From Prionace glauca (Eukaryota > Chordata > Chondrichthyes > Carcharhiniformes > Carcharhinidae): DNA of 64,000 nucleotides. A model generated the notes under the pieces. It did no database searches. It worked only from the letters and a program-made list of their open reading frames with translations, and was not told where the DNA came from. Position 1 is the first letter of the stretch, and each line of letters starts with the position of its first letter. The stretch is taken from NCBI GenBank assembly GCA_037974335.1, contig CM075760.1, forward strand, positions 53,084,451 through 53,148,450, given 5' to 3'. A program made the position numbers and the translations under genes. Shown one piece after another: positions 10,367-21,369 of this stretch.

Positions 10367-11116
10367 ATGGAGAAACCGTGGAAATGTGGGAAGGGATTCA
10401 AATCCCTGTCTCAACTGGAAATTCATCGACGCAGTCACACTGGGGAGAGGCCGTTCACCTGCTCTCAGTGTGGGAAGGGATTCACTCATTCATCCCACCT
10501 GCTAAGACACCAGTGGGTTCACACCAAGGAGAGGCCGTTCACCTGCTCCGAGTGTGGGAAGGGATTCACTACTTCATCTGATCTGCTGATGCTCCAGCGA
10601 ATTCACACTGGGGAAAGGCCATTCACTTGCTCTGAGTGTGAGATGGGATTCAGTCGGTTATCTCACTTGCAGGCACACCAGCGAGTTCACACTGGGGAGA
10701 AGCCCTTCACCTGCTCTGACTGTGGAAAGGGATTCTCTCACTCCTCCAACCTGCGGATACACCAACGCGTTCACACTGGGGAAAGGCCGTTCACCTGTAC
10801 TGAGTGTGGGAAGGCATTCATTGACTCATCAAGTCTTCGGATACACCAACGGGTTCACACCAAAGAGAGGCCGTTTACCTGCTCCGAGTGTGGGAAGGGA
10901 TTCAGTCGACCATCCTTCCTGAAGGCACACCAGCGGATTCACACTGGGGAGTGGCCACCCACCTGCTGTGAGTGTGGGAAAGCATTCATTGATTCATCCA
11001 GCCTGCAGATACACCAGCGCCTTCACACTGCGGAGAGAACACTCGCCTGCTCTGAGTGTGGGAAGAGATTCAGTCGGCCAATCTACCTGCGCAATCACCA
11101 GCGAGTTCACAAGTGA
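10367..11116 (+). CDS. C2H2 zinc-finger protein, intact final exon
   Basis: A probable nuclear DNA-binding protein of the tandem C2H2 class; its target site cannot be read reliably here. The ATG sits in GCACCATGGAG and starts [12 protein letters not shown], as in the paralogues, although the frame stays open upstream to 10289. The first finger lacks three residues of the CGDCGK block, so it cannot bind zinc normally. Eight regular units follow with TGERPF-type linkers; in the second of them the first zinc His is replaced by Leu (LLMLQRIH). The last ends HQRVHK-stop. Linkers TKERP and GEWPP mark places where spacing is conserved but sequence drifts. No KRAB, SCAN or BTB domain is in this exon; an upstream exon from the 8.8-kb promoter is likely. 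Confidence 0.8.
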   Translation: MEKPWKCGKGFKSLSQLEIHRRSHTGERPFTCSQCGKGFTHSSHLLRHQWVHTKERPFTCSECGKGFTTSSDLLMLQRIHTGERPFTCSECEMGFSRLSHLQAHQRVHTGEKPFTCSDCGKGFSHSSNLRIHQRVHTGERPFTCTECGKAFIDSSSLRIHQRVHTKERPFTCSECGKGFSRPSFLKAHQRIHTGEWPPTCCECGKAFIDSSSLQIHQRLHTAERTLACSECGKRFSRPIYLRNHQRVHK

Positions 11117-11374
11117 TGATAGGAATTGGATCCTGCTGCTGTTAATCACACCTAGGACTGAACCGTGTTCATTCTGACAGTGGGTGAAGTGGGAGAGTTA
11201 GAAGGTTTCTCTCTGCTGGATTGGTCTTTCTCATGAATTTGCTTCCAGTGGGCTGGAGAGCGCATTTCCACAAATGATCCACACAAGCTGATGAAGGACA
11301 TTTATTTTATCTTGGATAGTTAATCCTGTTTCTCCGACCATTCAAGGAGATCTAAAATAAATATATTTGTCTCT
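11117..11374 (+). other. 3' untranslated flank of the zinc-finger gene
   Basis: Text such as CTGCTGCTGTTAATCACA and GGTTTCTCTCTGCTGGATTGG parallels the 3' flanks at 1.9 and 28.35 kb. An AATAAA-like AAAATAAATATAT at about 11353 may be the polyadenylation signal. Confidence 0.45.
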
Positions 11375-11650
11375 GTTCCATTGAGTCTACAGCACAGGGC
11401 CAGGCCAGTCGGCTCAATTGGTCTCAGTATTTATGCTCCACGTGAGCCTCCACCCAACCCTCTTCATCTCCCCCCATCAGCATATCCTTCTATTCCTTTC
11501 TCCCGCATGTATGTATCTTGCTTCCCCTTAAGTGTATTCACGCTGTTCACCTCAACCACTCACTGTGGTAGTGAGTTCCACATTCTCACCACTCTCTGGC
11601 TAAAGAGGTTTCTCATTAAATCCGTACTGGATTATTGAACCCCTCCATAA
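11375..11650 (-). mobile_element. Old CR1-like LINE 3' end
   Basis: The plus strand shows the reversed hallmark text of CR1-like 3' coding ends: CCACTCACTGTGG, GTGAGTTCCACATTC, TCTGGCTAAAGAGGTTTCTC. On the minus strand this corresponds to the R-FFT-RV-WN-LP region. It is highly diverged and 5'-truncated. Confidence 0.55.
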
Positions 11651-11779
11651 TCTTGACGATTTCCATCAGTCTTCAGTTTTCCAGAGAAAAATAACACCAG
11701 CATTTTCAGAGAGTTAAATGCTCTCAGTTCTGGAATTATTCTCATGGGGTAAACCGGGCAGTCCCATTGCCCCATTCTA

Positions 11780-12240
11780 TCCCTTTATCCTTTCAGTTCT
11801 ATTTCCTGCAAGTATCCATCCATTTTCCTTGTTAAATGGTTCATTGTCTCTGCTTCCACCACCCTCACAGGCAGTGAGTTCCATCTCATTCCCACTCACT
11901 GCATAAAACATCCCTTTCTCACATCCCCCTGCATCTCTCGCTAAGAATATATATAAATCTGTACATCCTCATCCTTGCACCATCAGCTAATGGGAACAGC
12001 TTCTCCTTCTCACTTTATTTAATCTATTTTAATTTTGTACATCTTGAACAAATCTCCCCTCCATCTCCTTTTCTCTAAGGAGAACAACCCCAGCTTCTCC
12101 AGCCTAGCCTTGTGGATAAAACTCGTCATTCCTGGAACTATTCCAGTAAATCTCCTCTGCACCCTCTCAAGGACTCTCACGTCCTTCCAAAAGTGTGGTG
12201 ACCAGAACTGGACTCAGTTTCCTATTGTGGCCTAACCAGA
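11780..12240 (-). mobile_element. Old CR1-like LINE 3' end (different subfamily)
   Basis: Reversed CR1 hallmarks are present: CTTCCACCACCCTCACAGGCAG, AACAAATCTCCCCTC, AAGGAGAACAACCCCAGC, CCTCTGCACCCTCTCAAGG and GGTGACCAGAACTGGAC. A related copy is at 28.59-28.88 kb. There is no open frame. Confidence 0.65.
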
Positions 12241-12378
12241 GCTTTAAAAACTATCAGTATAATTTCCTTGCTTTTGTTCTCAATTCCTCTGTTTCTGAAG
12301 CCCGAGATCACAGTCTCCAAATGGGAATGTTCAACATTTTTGATTGAACAGAAAATTAATTTTAACAACATTTTTTAA

Positions 12379-12972
12379 ATGGCTGAAGAAGATTTTGACG
12401 AATGAAGGAACGAGTTGTTGGCACAAAAAGAAGCCATTTTGAACTTGCTCTCTCCAAAAGTGAATCCAGAAAGTGTGTGTCTGGGAAGTGAAATTAAAAA
12501 TAAAGCTGCAGCTACAACAGAGCAAGAAGAAGACAGTTTCAATGTGGAATTGACTGGAATATTCTCTCTGGATTTAACCAATGGAGAAACTACAAACACA
12601 GAAGAAAATCAAGTTTAAAACGTACACTCTGAACAGACTGTTTTAAAAACTGAAGTTGAAAATTCGCAGATGAACAGCAATGAGACTCTCCTTTTGCAGG
12701 AGGAACTCTGGACCATAATTATTGTGAGAAGAAAACTGTCAGAAAACACTGCAAGCAGTAATATTTCCCATCTTCAGTGGACTGAGATTCCTGACATGGA
12801 ATCCAGCAGTGTGCTGTTATCAGGATGGACTTGTGAATGTGGAGTGGACAATGGAGGGATTATTATGTCTATTGCAGGTTATAAGATAGTTAAACATTCG
12901 ACTTTGGAACAGGAGTTGGCCATTTGGCTCTTTGACCCAGCTTCACCATTTGACGAAATCACATCTATTTAG
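12379..12972 (+). pseudogene. Unrecognised coding relic in one frame with two in-frame stops
   Basis: From the ATG at 12379 one frame runs 198 codons with only two stops (TGA at 12403, TAA at 12616). It opens MAEEDFDE and continues NELLAQKEAILNLLSPKV after the first stop, is rich in Glu, Asn, Thr and Ser, and later has a short Cys-rich end (GWTCECG). There is no intron-like break. I do not recognise the family. The simplest reading is a processed (intronless) pseudogene, or a small host exon that has decayed. The composition is unlike the flanking LINE and zinc-finger DNA. A chance open frame in A-rich DNA is possible. Confidence 0.4.
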
Positions 12973-13002
12973 GTATACAGCATGTTGTACATTGTTGAAA
13001 GC

Positions 13003-13140
13003 AAAATACTGCGGATACTGGAATCTGAAACAAAAACAGAAAATGCTGGAAAATCTCAGCAGGCCTGACAGCATCTGTGGGGAGAGAGAGTAGAGACAAC
13101 CTTTCGAGTCTACGTTGTAATGTCTCAAATGGGATAATAC
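13003..13140 (+). repeat. Dispersed elasmobranch-type repeat fragment
   Basis: TACTGCGGATACTGGAATC, then AAAATGCTGGAAAATCTCAG and GCATCTGTGGGGAGAGAG. A reversed copy is at 32.29-32.44 kb and shorter ones are near 3.74 and 38.6 kb. It has no coding capacity. The class is not clear from sequence alone. Confidence 0.6.
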
Positions 13141-13324
13141 GAGGATGATACATTTCATTTCTTCATGGGGAAGGTGTTGCAAAGATCTGATTTCATAATT
13201 CCTATGGTTTAGAAGTGTGAATGATTTCAACAAATTGCTTTTTTTAAAATTTAAGATAAAAGCCCACACTGAGGATGTGACCCTGAGGGAATTCACAGTC
13301 ACAAAGTGTGGTCCCATGTTGGTT

Positions 13325-14150
13325 TAAGATGTCAAAACTCAAAGGGTAAGATGTGTAAAAGGGCAGCTGGCCTCTTTTAGCTGGAGATCTGGAGACTTTG
13401 GGTCTGACAATTATTGCCATGTCTTTGTTAGAGAGCGGAATTCTTCATGCAGATCTCAGGAAAAATAGATATTTAGGTTCAAAACTAACCTATCAGAGAT
13501 TCCAACAGATGTGGTAGCACGGGGATAAGTGAGCCCTGGTTGGAATTCTGGGTGTTTCTCAGAGAAAGCAAGTGATCTGCAGTTAGCTTGAAGGCCGTCA
13601 GCTATGGGACCAGAAGCTGTGAACCAGCTGTGAGACCAGAAGCCTGGAGGGTCATTAGGAACCAGGGGTGCTGCCAATGTTTAAATCCCTCAGCAAGGCG
13701 GCAGTGAAGCCCATGGTTGGACTGAGGAGTCCAGTTTTGAGATCTCAAAGGAAAGTTGGAGAATTGTTTAACCAAAAGCTCGTGGAAAGACCCTCTGTAA
13801 AATCTTGGAGCCTGGAGAATAGCTGGAAAAGCGAGGAAAATTAAAGTGAATTCTGCAGAGCTTTGACGTACCTTTGAGAGCCCCAGGAACAGAATGGAAC
13901 TTTCAAGATATTAAGTATAAAGAAACTCTTGGGGTGAGGTTAAAAAACAGGTTTATACCATAAGTTTTTACTGACTACGGTATTCAGTTTGTAGTGCTGT
14001 ATTCTTAAATTTTATTTTGTTTTATATATACAGTAAAGTTTGTTTTTTTAATTAAAAATGTTTAATCTTTTCATGTAATTCTTTTAGTTAATCACTGGGT
14101 GTTCACAATTTTCTTTATATGTCCTAACCTGGATCACAAAACATTCACAC
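13325..14150 (+). repeat. Dispersed repeat, copy 2 (unclassified; possible solo LTR)
   Basis: Matches the copy after 3083 block by block, but without the SINE and without minisatellite expansion. At 13590-13650 only about two ancestral units occur (GAAGCTGTGAACCAGCTGTG). It ends in a T-rich tract with TATATACAGTAAAGTTTG. It is a fossil whatever its class; copy-to-copy divergence suggests an old insertion. Confidence 0.45.
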
Positions 14151-15240
14151 GAACAATGTCTTGGAAAAATCATATTTTTATCTTCTTTGATTTGTTCTTT
14201 CTTTTGTACAAAGCATTACATATAGAGACACCCCTCCTCTCAGAACCACAATAAATTTTTAATATTCTCTTCATGAAATAATCTGATGACTAAAATTGAA
14301 AGACTTATGCTATGTCCATTGTCCGGGTTTTTAATATTATTTTGTTTTATAAATGTTCTCGTTTGAAAATGTGGAATCTTGTGGCGCAATTCTTTGTTAA
14401 TCACTGGGATTGCCAGCTTGGGTCACTGTCTCTGTGGAGTTTGCATATTCTCCCCATGTCTGTGCGGGTTTTCTCTGGGTGCTCCACTTTTCTCCCACAT
14501 TCTGATAGACATGCTGTTTGGGTGCATTGACCCAAACCAGACTGTGATGACCAGGGGAATTTCACTGTAATTGTTCCCCTGTTATTCCTGAGATTCCTGA
14601 GCTTTTCCAATCCTGTCCTTTCTGTGATATCCAGATCTGCTAAATATACTTACACTCCCATTCAAAACTTGACAAAGTCTGACTCTGCTCCATAGGCACC
14701 CATCAGATCACCTTTCTTGTAAATCTCATCCATGAAACTAAATAAAACATCCAAACCTTGATCAGGATACGACTGGTGGATTTCCAACTCAGAAAATGTT
14801 TTGCTGCTAATTTTCCTTTCGTTAGGCAGTGACAATGCCAAGGCCAGATCTTGTTTCCTCTTTGTTAGGGATGTAACCCATGTCCACATCTCCATTCTTC
14901 CACTGATTGTATGATTCAGACTCTGAGAACATCAGCGGGTAATCAGACCCTGACAATTCACACTCACTTTCATTTCTCACAAAAGCTCCGGGATTGTAAA
15001 CTTCTGTCTGAAATATACATTTCTTCGGTTTCCAAACTTCACCAATCGGTCAAACATTTTCTGTTACCAGGTTATAATCCTGACAGCCTTATGGTGAAGA
15101 AAGAAACTGGAGCCAATCTTTACTTGGAACACATTTTACTCCCAACTCTTTACACATACTTTCTTCATAAACACTCATATAATTATTCGATCAAAGCCCT
15201 CCGTCTGTACATTCTTAAACTCAATTTATTCAATTAACAC
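14151..15240. other. Intergenic DNA with a SINE fragment; right part is a zinc-finger 3' flank
   Basis: A truncated plus-strand SINE body lies at about 14405-14560 (GGGTCACTGTCTCTGTGGAG, then TTTCTCCCACATTCTG). From about 15060 the text matches 4.72-4.80 kb, the 3' flank of the minus-strand zinc-finger pseudogene. No gene is seen in 14560-15060. Confidence 0.45.
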
Positions 15241-15532
15241 ACAGTCAGGGCAGGAATCGGGGTTCAATTCTAGTCTCAGGTGACTGTCTGTGTGAAGTTT
15301 GCATGTTCTCCTCATGTCTGTGCGGGTTTCCTCCGGATGCTGCGGTTTCCTCCCACCTTCTAAAAATGTGCAGGTTAGGTTGTATGGCCATGCTAAATTG
15401 CCCCTTAGCGTCAGGGGGATTAGCAGGGTAAATGGCAGTTTACTGGAGTGGGGCCTGGTTGGGATTGTGGTCGGTGCAGACTCAATGGGCCGAGTGATCT
15501 CCTTCTGCACTGTAGGAATTCTGTGATTACAA
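15241..15532 (+). mobile_element. tRNA-derived SINE (HE1 / V-SINE type), head-truncated
   Basis: Body and tail are clear: GTGCGGGTTTCCTCCGGATG, AATGTGCAGGTTAGG, ATTGCCCCTTAGCGTCAGGG, GACTCAATGGGCCGAGTGATC and a TGCACTGTAGGAATTCTGTG end. The tRNA-like head is mostly lost. It interrupts the 3' flank of the zinc-finger relic to its right. Confidence 0.8.
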
Positions 15533-15559
15533 AGAAAAAGTCTCTAATTGGTGTGAACT

Positions 15560-15960
15560 CGGTGTGTCAGCAAGTTGGATGACTGATGACCTTCCCTAAA
15601 CTCAGAGCAGGGGAATAGTCTCTCCTCAATGTGGACTTGCTGGTGTCTCAGCAGTTTGGATGTATCAGTGAATCTCTTCTCATACACAAAACACACCAAA
15701 GGTCTTTCCCCAGTGTGACCACATTAGTGTTTTAGCAGACTGGACGACTCAATGAATCCTTCTCTTGAAGCAGGTGAGTGGCCTCTCCTTGCTGTGAACT
15801 CGCTGGTGTGTCAGCAGGTTGGATGACTGAGTGAATCCCTTCCCACATATAGAGCAAGTGAATGGCCTCTCCCCAGTGTGAACTCGCTGGTGTGTCAGCA
15901 GATGAGATGACCGTATGAATCCTTTCCCACACTCAGCCCAATCTCCAAACTTCTGGGACT
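15560..15960 (-). pseudogene. C2H2 zinc-finger relic, about 5 fingers
   Basis: On the minus strand two good fingers occur in a row ([18 protein letters not shown] and [18 protein letters not shown] with TGERPFTC between). The array then decays into shorter out-of-frame finger remnants down to 15560. There is no start exon; a non-finger sequence begins at about 15960. This is a partial duplicate of the cluster's gene unit. Confidence 0.75.
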
Positions 15961-16156
15961 GGGATGAAAGGTGGAGGTGGGAGTGACTGCACCCAGAAAC
16001 AAAGCACATGTGGTAGTCACTAGTTTATATATTGATGTCCCATTAGCAATACAATTCCTCTTCAGGCATAAAGATTGAAATTTTGGTGTGAGATACTAGG
16101 AAGGACAAGAGGTAGTCTGAAATTGAAGCCAAGAGTTAGCACATCAAGCAGAGAAG

Positions 16157-16344
16157 AGTTGATTTGATTTATTATTGTCACATGTATTGGAATATAGTGA
16201 AAAGTATTGTTTCTTGCACACTATAAAGACAAAACGTATTGTTCATAGAGTACATGGGGAGAAGGAAAAAAGGTGCAGAATCTAGTGTTACAGTCATAGA
16301 TTGGGTGTTGAGAAAGATCAATTTAATATATGGTAGGTCCATTA
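16157..16344 (-). mobile_element. L2/Rex1-like LINE 3' end
   Basis: Reads TTGATTTGATTTATTATTGTC then TGTATTGGAATATAGTG and TTTCTTGCACACTATA, the reverse of the tail seen at 41.5 kb and at the window start. The young CR1-like LINE starts immediately to its right, so one inserted into or next to the other. Confidence 0.65.
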
Positions 16345-17490
16345 TTGCAGAAGGTCAGGGGACATGGAGTTGGGGGTAGGGTGTTAGCGTGGATAGAGGA
16401 TTGGTTGTCAAATAGGAGGCAGAGAGTGGGGGTCAATGGATGCTATTCGGATTGGCGGTTGGTGACTAGTGGGGTGCCCCAGGGGTCGGTGCTGGGGCCT
16501 CAGCTATTTACCATTTATATAGATGATCTGGAGGAGGGAACCGAGTGCAGGGTGTCGAAATTTGCTGATGACACCAAGATTGGGGGAAAGGCAAATTGTG
16601 AGGAGGGTGTGGAGAGTCTGCAGAAGGATCTAGATAGGCTGGGCGAATGGGCCAGGAAATGGCAAATGGAATTTAATGTTGGCAAGTGTGAGGTGGTCCA
16701 CTTTGGAAGGAGGAATGGTAGGAAGGACTATTACTTACGTGGCGAAAAACTGCAGCAGGCAACGGTGCAGAGGGACCTTGGGGTCCTTGTGCATGAGTCG
16801 CAAAAACCCAGCTTGCAGGTGCAGCAGGTGGTCAGGAAGGCGAATGGGATGCTGGCCTTCATAGCGAGGGGGATTAAATATAAAAGTAGGGAGGTCTTGC
16901 TGCAGCTGTATAGGGCATTGGTGAGGCCGCAGCTGGAGTACTGTGTGCAGTTTTGGGCGCCGCACCTGCGCAAGGATATTTTGGCCCTGGAGGGAGTGCA
17001 GAGGAGGTTTACTAGGCTGATACCGGAGTTGAGGGGATTGAGCTATGAGGAGAGGCTGAATAAACTAGGCTTGTACTCGTTAGAGTTTAGAAGAATGAGG
17101 GGAGATCTCATTGAGACGTATAAGATGATGAATGGGATGGATAGGATAGAGGTGGAGAGACTGTTCCCGCTCAAAAAAGACAGTAGGACTAGGGGGCACA
17201 TCCTCAAGGTAAAGGGGAGGCGGTTTAGAACAGAGTTGAGGAGGAACTTCTTCACTGAAAGGGTGGTGAATCTCTGGAATTCTCTGCCCGTTGAAGTGGT
17301 GGTGGCTGCCTCGCTAAATATTTTTAAGAAACAGGTTGATGGGTTTTTGATAAGAGAAGGGATTAAGGATTATGGGGAGAGGGCGGGAAGGTGGAGCTGA
17401 GCCACGACAGATCAGCCATGATCTTATTGAATGGCGGGGCAGGCTCGAAGGGCCAGATGGCCTACTCCTGCTTCTATTTCTTATGTTCTT
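16345..17490 (+). mobile_element. CR1-like LINE (family 1), 5'-truncated inside the reverse transcriptase
   Basis: The copy begins inside the reverse transcriptase domain (LLQKVRGHGVGG), then shows SGVPQGSVLGP, the catalytic FADD box and the C-terminal region ending EGIKDYGERAGRWS-stop. The frame is open to the normal stop at 17400. The 3' end reads GGGGCAGGCTCGAAGGGCC and TTCTTATGTTCTT. It is almost identical to the copies at 22.1 and 29.1 kb, so the family was recently active. It cannot move itself because the endonuclease and half of the RT are missing. Confidence 0.92.
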
Positions 17491-17740
17491 AATTGCAGCA
17501 GGGAATTAAGAAAGAAAGCTGAAGGACAGAAGGAAGAATTAGTGGAACAATTAATGAGGAGGAAGGTGAGTGTGATGGGACAGAGATTTATAGTTTGAAC
17601 GGGAGAAACATGGCTAATGATAACCAGAATTGTCAGTTCTGATTTTGTATCCTGTACTGACAGTGATTACTTGATAACTTCAATCCTGCTGTATCCATTC
17701 ATAATCTCTATCAGCACTCAGCCTCAGCTTTTCCAGAGAA

Positions 17741-18065
17741 TAGGGTGGCATGGTGAGTCAGTGGCTATCTCACACCACTCGGAACCCAGGCTTTGGATGA
17801 TCATCTGTGGGATATGCACGTTTGGCCCCTTGTCTGGGTTTCCTCCAGGTCTCTGATTTCCCCCCACAGTCAAAAGATGTGTAGGTTAGTTGAATTGACC
17901 ATTGTGAGTTGCCCTATAGTGTCCAGAAATGTGTAGATTAGGGGGATTAGCAGGGTAAATACATGAGGTTATGGGGATAGGGCATGAGGTAGATGCAATG
18001 TCGGAGAGTTGGTGCAGACTCAATGGGCCTCCTTCTGCACTGTAGGGACTTTATGATTCTACAAA
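17741..18065 (+). mobile_element. tRNA-derived SINE (HE1 / V-SINE type), diverged
   Basis: The head has GGGTGGCATGGTGAGTCAGTGG, then a diverged B-box area, TTTCCTCCAGG, CCCCCACAGTCAAAAGATGTG, GGGGATTAGCAGGGTAAAT and the end GACTCAATGGGCC, TGCACTGTAGGGACTTTATG. Older than the copy at 3.4 kb. Confidence 0.75.
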
Positions 18066-18565
18066 AACATCCCCAACCTGTTTAATCTCTCCATTAACTT
18101 AAAAACACTCTCAGTTCTGATATCATTCTTGTGTACCTTGCTTGTGCCATCTCGAGATCCTCTGTCAATCTTAAACAGGCAGAGAATTAAAATTTAGATT
18201 CAGTTTAACTTGGTGGCATGAGCCTTAATACTTGGTTCCAAACTGACTCTAAATCATTTCAGTTCAAAAGAGAGTTAACCATCAGGCAAAACAGGACTCT
18301 AAAATGGTAAATAATATCAATGTTTATTTAAAAGAAACCGATTTACCTGTGAAATACATGAGGAAGTTTCACCACCTCAATTGGGGAATCACCCCAGGTA
18401 AAAATGTGAACGTTCTTGAGATTCCTGGACTAGCAGTAACTTCCCAAAATCCTGCCCCAGGGACACCCAGTATCTCCACGAATAGAGCTCAATTTATAAG
18501 AACAAGATGGTCCTTGAAAAAGACAGTTAACTTTTTAAATAGCGTTACCTCATCTCCAGTACATT
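18066..18565. other. Intergenic; old LINE scraps, no gene seen
   Basis: Short reversed CR1-like text (CCAACCTGTTTAATCTCTCC) lies at the left end. The rest has no recognisable gene or repeat. Confidence 0.3.
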
Positions 18566-18645
18566 CATAGAATCATACAATGCAGAAGAGGCCCTTCAGC
18601 CCATCAAGTTTGCACCGACACACGAGAAACACCTGAACTCCCATC
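18566..18645 (-). mobile_element. SINE tail fragment
   Basis: Reads TAGAATCATACAATGCAGAAG then GGCCCTTCAGCCCATCAAG, the reverse complement of the HE1 / V-SINE-type 3' end. It lies in the 3' flank of the minus-strand zinc-finger gene. Confidence 0.6.
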
Positions 18646-18737
18646 TAATTGCATCAACTGAAACAAACTCTGTCAGAATGAACATGGTTCAATCCTGTGA
18701 TTAACAGCAGCATAGCAGCAGAAACCAACTCCTGTAA

Positions 18738-19664
18738 TCACTTGTGAACTCGCTGATGTTTCTGCAGGGTGAAAGCACAAATGAATCCTTTCCCACACAC
18801 TGAGCAGATGAATAATGTCTCCCTGGTGTGAATGCGCTGGTGTTTCAGACAGAGGGAATGCTGAGTGAATCGCTTCCCACATACAGAGCAAGTAAATGGT
18901 CTCTCTCCAGTGTGAACTCGCTGGTGAATCAGTAGATCCATTTTGCCGTTGAAGCTCTTCTTGCAGTCTGAACATTTAAAAGGTCTCACGTCAGAGTGAA
19001 CATGTTGGTGTGAAGTGAGTTGGGCAGACTGAGTGAATCCCTTCCCACACTCGGAGCAGATGAACGGTCTCGCTCCAATGTGAATACGCTTGTGTCTCAG
19101 CAAGGTGGATGACTGAGTGAATCCCTTCCCACACACAGAGCAGGTGAATGGTCTCTCCTCAGTGTGAACTCGTTGGTGATCCAACATTTTGCATAACTGA
19201 GCGAATGCCCTCCCGCATTCAGGGCAGGTGAATGGTTTCTCTCCAGTGTGAACTCGCCGGTGTGTCAGAAGGTGGGATAACTGAGTGAATCTCTTCTCAC
19301 ACTCAGTGCACATGAATGGTTTCTCTCCAGTGTGAATTCGCCGGTGTGTCTGCAGGCTGGATAACTGAGTGAATCCCTTCCCGCACTCAGAACAACTGAA
19401 CCATCTCTCCCCAGTGTGAACTCGATGGTGTGTCAAAAGATTGTATTTGGTTTTAAAACTCTTCTCGCAGTCAGAGCATTTAAAAGGTCTCATGTCAGTG
19501 TGAACAAGTTGGTGCGCAGTGAGATGGGTTAGTCGAGTGAATCCCTTCCCACATTCAGAACAAGTGAACGGCCTCTCCCCAGTGTGACTGCGTTGATGAG
19601 TTTCCAGTTCAGAAGGGTAACTGAATCCCTTTCCACAGTCCCCACATTTCAATGGTTTCTCCAT
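18738..19664 (-). CDS. C2H2 zinc-finger protein, 11 fingers, intact final exon
   Basis: A probable sequence-specific nuclear DNA-binding protein of 308 residues. It opens MEKPLKCGDCGKGFS like its paralogues, and the ATG has ACCATT-rich coding text after it. Eleven C2H2 fingers follow without interruption, almost all with the full CxxC and HxxxH ligands and TGE(R/K)PF linkers; DMRPFKC and DVRPFKC linkers precede fingers 3 and 9. Those two fingers (CSDCEKSF and CSDCKKSF) resemble each other more than their neighbours, which points to internal duplication of a six-finger block. The last finger ends HQRVHK-stop. No KRAB, SCAN or BTB text is in this exon. The promoter is probably the GC-rich block at 21.4-21.85 kb. 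Confidence 0.85.
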   Translation of the reverse strand: MEKPLKCGDCGKGFSYPSELETHQRSHTGERPFTCSECGKGFTRLTHLTAHQLVHTDMRPFKCSDCEKSFKTKYNLLTHHRVHTGERWFSCSECGKGFTQLSSLQTHRRIHTGEKPFMCTECEKRFTQLSHLLTHRRVHTGEKPFTCPECGRAFAQLCKMLDHQRVHTEERPFTCSVCGKGFTQSSTLLRHKRIHIGARPFICSECGKGFTQSAQLTSHQHVHSDVRPFKCSDCKKSFNGKMDLLIHQRVHTGERPFTCSVCGKRFTQHSLCLKHQRIHTRETLFICSVCGKGFICAFTLQKHQRVHK

Positions 19665-20104
19665 GATGCTGGTGTCCTTGTGTCTCTCCAGGTTGGATGA
19701 TCAGATAAAGCCTCATCCACACATAGAACATGTGTGTGGTTTCTCCTTGTTGTAAATGATGTGATGTTTTTTCAGGCTGTGTAACTGGTTAAAACTCTTT
19801 CCACAGTCAATTCACTGGAACACTCTCACTCAGATGTGTGTGTGTCTTGTTATTTTTCCAATCACATTGATGTTCAAAATCTTTTCCAACAGACACAGCA
19901 AACATTTCTTCTTCCACATTCAAATTCAAGTCCTGATGAATTAAGTGACTATGAAACCAGCAGATAATTTTCTATCTGCAAATCCTTTCCTTCTAATCCC
20001 CAGTAAAATATCTACAGTCATCCGCAATCTAACTGGTGTCTCAGATTTCACAGTAATTCCATTGCAATGGTAATGTAAGCCTTACTTGTGACTAATAGAT
20101 AAAC
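19665..20104 (-). other. 5' part of the zinc-finger exon and upstream intron
   Basis: CTCTCCAGGTTGGATGATCAG and a run of decayed finger text at 19680-19880 match the upstream remnants of the other cluster members (CAACCTGGAGAGACAC on the coding strand). The coding upstream region has no open non-finger domain. Confidence 0.4.
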
Positions 20105-20560
20105 TTTAAACATGAAATGACTGAGTGCATCCTTTCCCACATACAGGGCATGTGAATGGTCTCTCACCAATAAGAACTCACTGGTTAACGAATGAATCTC
20201 TTCCCACACATAGGGCAAGTGAATGGCTTCACTCCAGCATGAATGCGCTGGTGTTCCTGCAGAATATCGTTCCTTTCAAAGCTGTTCTCATAGTTATAAA
20301 ATTTAAAGATCTCACATCAGTGTGATTACGCTGGTATCTACAGATTGGATAAATGAGAAAATCCCATCCCACATATGGTGCAGGTGAACAGTGTGTGTAT
20401 TGATGAATTTCCACACAATGAGTAATTGAATTCTTTCCCACTGTCCCTGCGCTGTGTGTGTGTGTGTGTGTGTCTTGATGTTTTTCCAGTCACACTGCTG
20501 TTTGATTTTTTTCCCACAGACAGAACACACAAACATTTCTTCTTCCACATTCGGAAACCG
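20105..20560 (-). pseudogene. Decayed C2H2 zinc-finger relic
   Basis: Three or four finger remnants occur in different minus frames (for example CTICGMGFSHLSNL and CSVCGKK). A GT-dinucleotide run at 20454-20474 sits inside it. It carries the same TTCTTCCACATTC upstream text as the neighbouring gene, so it is a second, older copy of that unit. Confidence 0.6.
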
Positions 20561-21360
20561 ATGGTATTCAGGTCCTGATGAATTGAGTCACTGTCAGATT
20601 TTGACGTGATGCTTGATTTGAGTTTCCTATCTGTTAGTCCTCTATTTGTAACCCTGTAAATCCAGTTCCTACAGGTCAGCCCACGACACAAATTCAGAAC
20701 AGACAATTATAGTTCCTGGGGAATACTTATTTCTCTCTTGTTTCCCAAAGCTGCAAATTCCAATTCCACGCACGTTCCCCTTCCCTCAACACATCACGAT
20801 GGCTTCACAGTTACCAATACTATGATTAGCATTGAATTCTAAATTATTAAGAGAATTTAAATTCTACCAGCTGCCCTGGTATGGTCCCCAGAACATTATC
20901 CTGGTCCTCTGGATTACAATGGAGAGTAAGAATGACCCAGAGCTGAATGGTTCCACTCAAGGGTCCATAATATCCAGGTTCTGATTAATCAAGTGACTCT
21001 CTCAGATCTTGATGTCTTGCTAGATTTCAGTTTTCTGAGTGTAAATCCTCTCCTTTTAACTCCTTGTAAAAGGAATTTCCAAAATCCATTACTATCAGTC
21101 CAGGATAGAAATTTCCCCCATTCTCTCCTCTTGCTCCAGGGTCAGTGAAGTGAGTTAAAGATGATTCTCAGTAACAAGCCCATGACTGCATTTCCTTCCT
21201 GAAGCCACATCTGTCCACTGGGACTGTCCACTGACACCAGGAGAAAGCACTGCAGCTGCCGTTGTGTTAGGTATTGAGGCGGTGCCACTAGTTTCTTACT
21301 GGGGGTGTGGAGCCTCCCCTCCCACCCACTGCCCCTAACGCTGCCTCCACCCATCCGCCT
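20561..21360. other. Intronic or intergenic flank; no gene seen
   Basis: Repeats the upstream pattern of the neighbouring unit (CAGATCTTGATGTCTTGC near 21005 against CAGATTTTGACGTGATGC near 20600), so it is another duplicated flank. No coding region is supported. Confidence 0.35.
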
Positions 21361-21369
21361 CCTTCCCGC

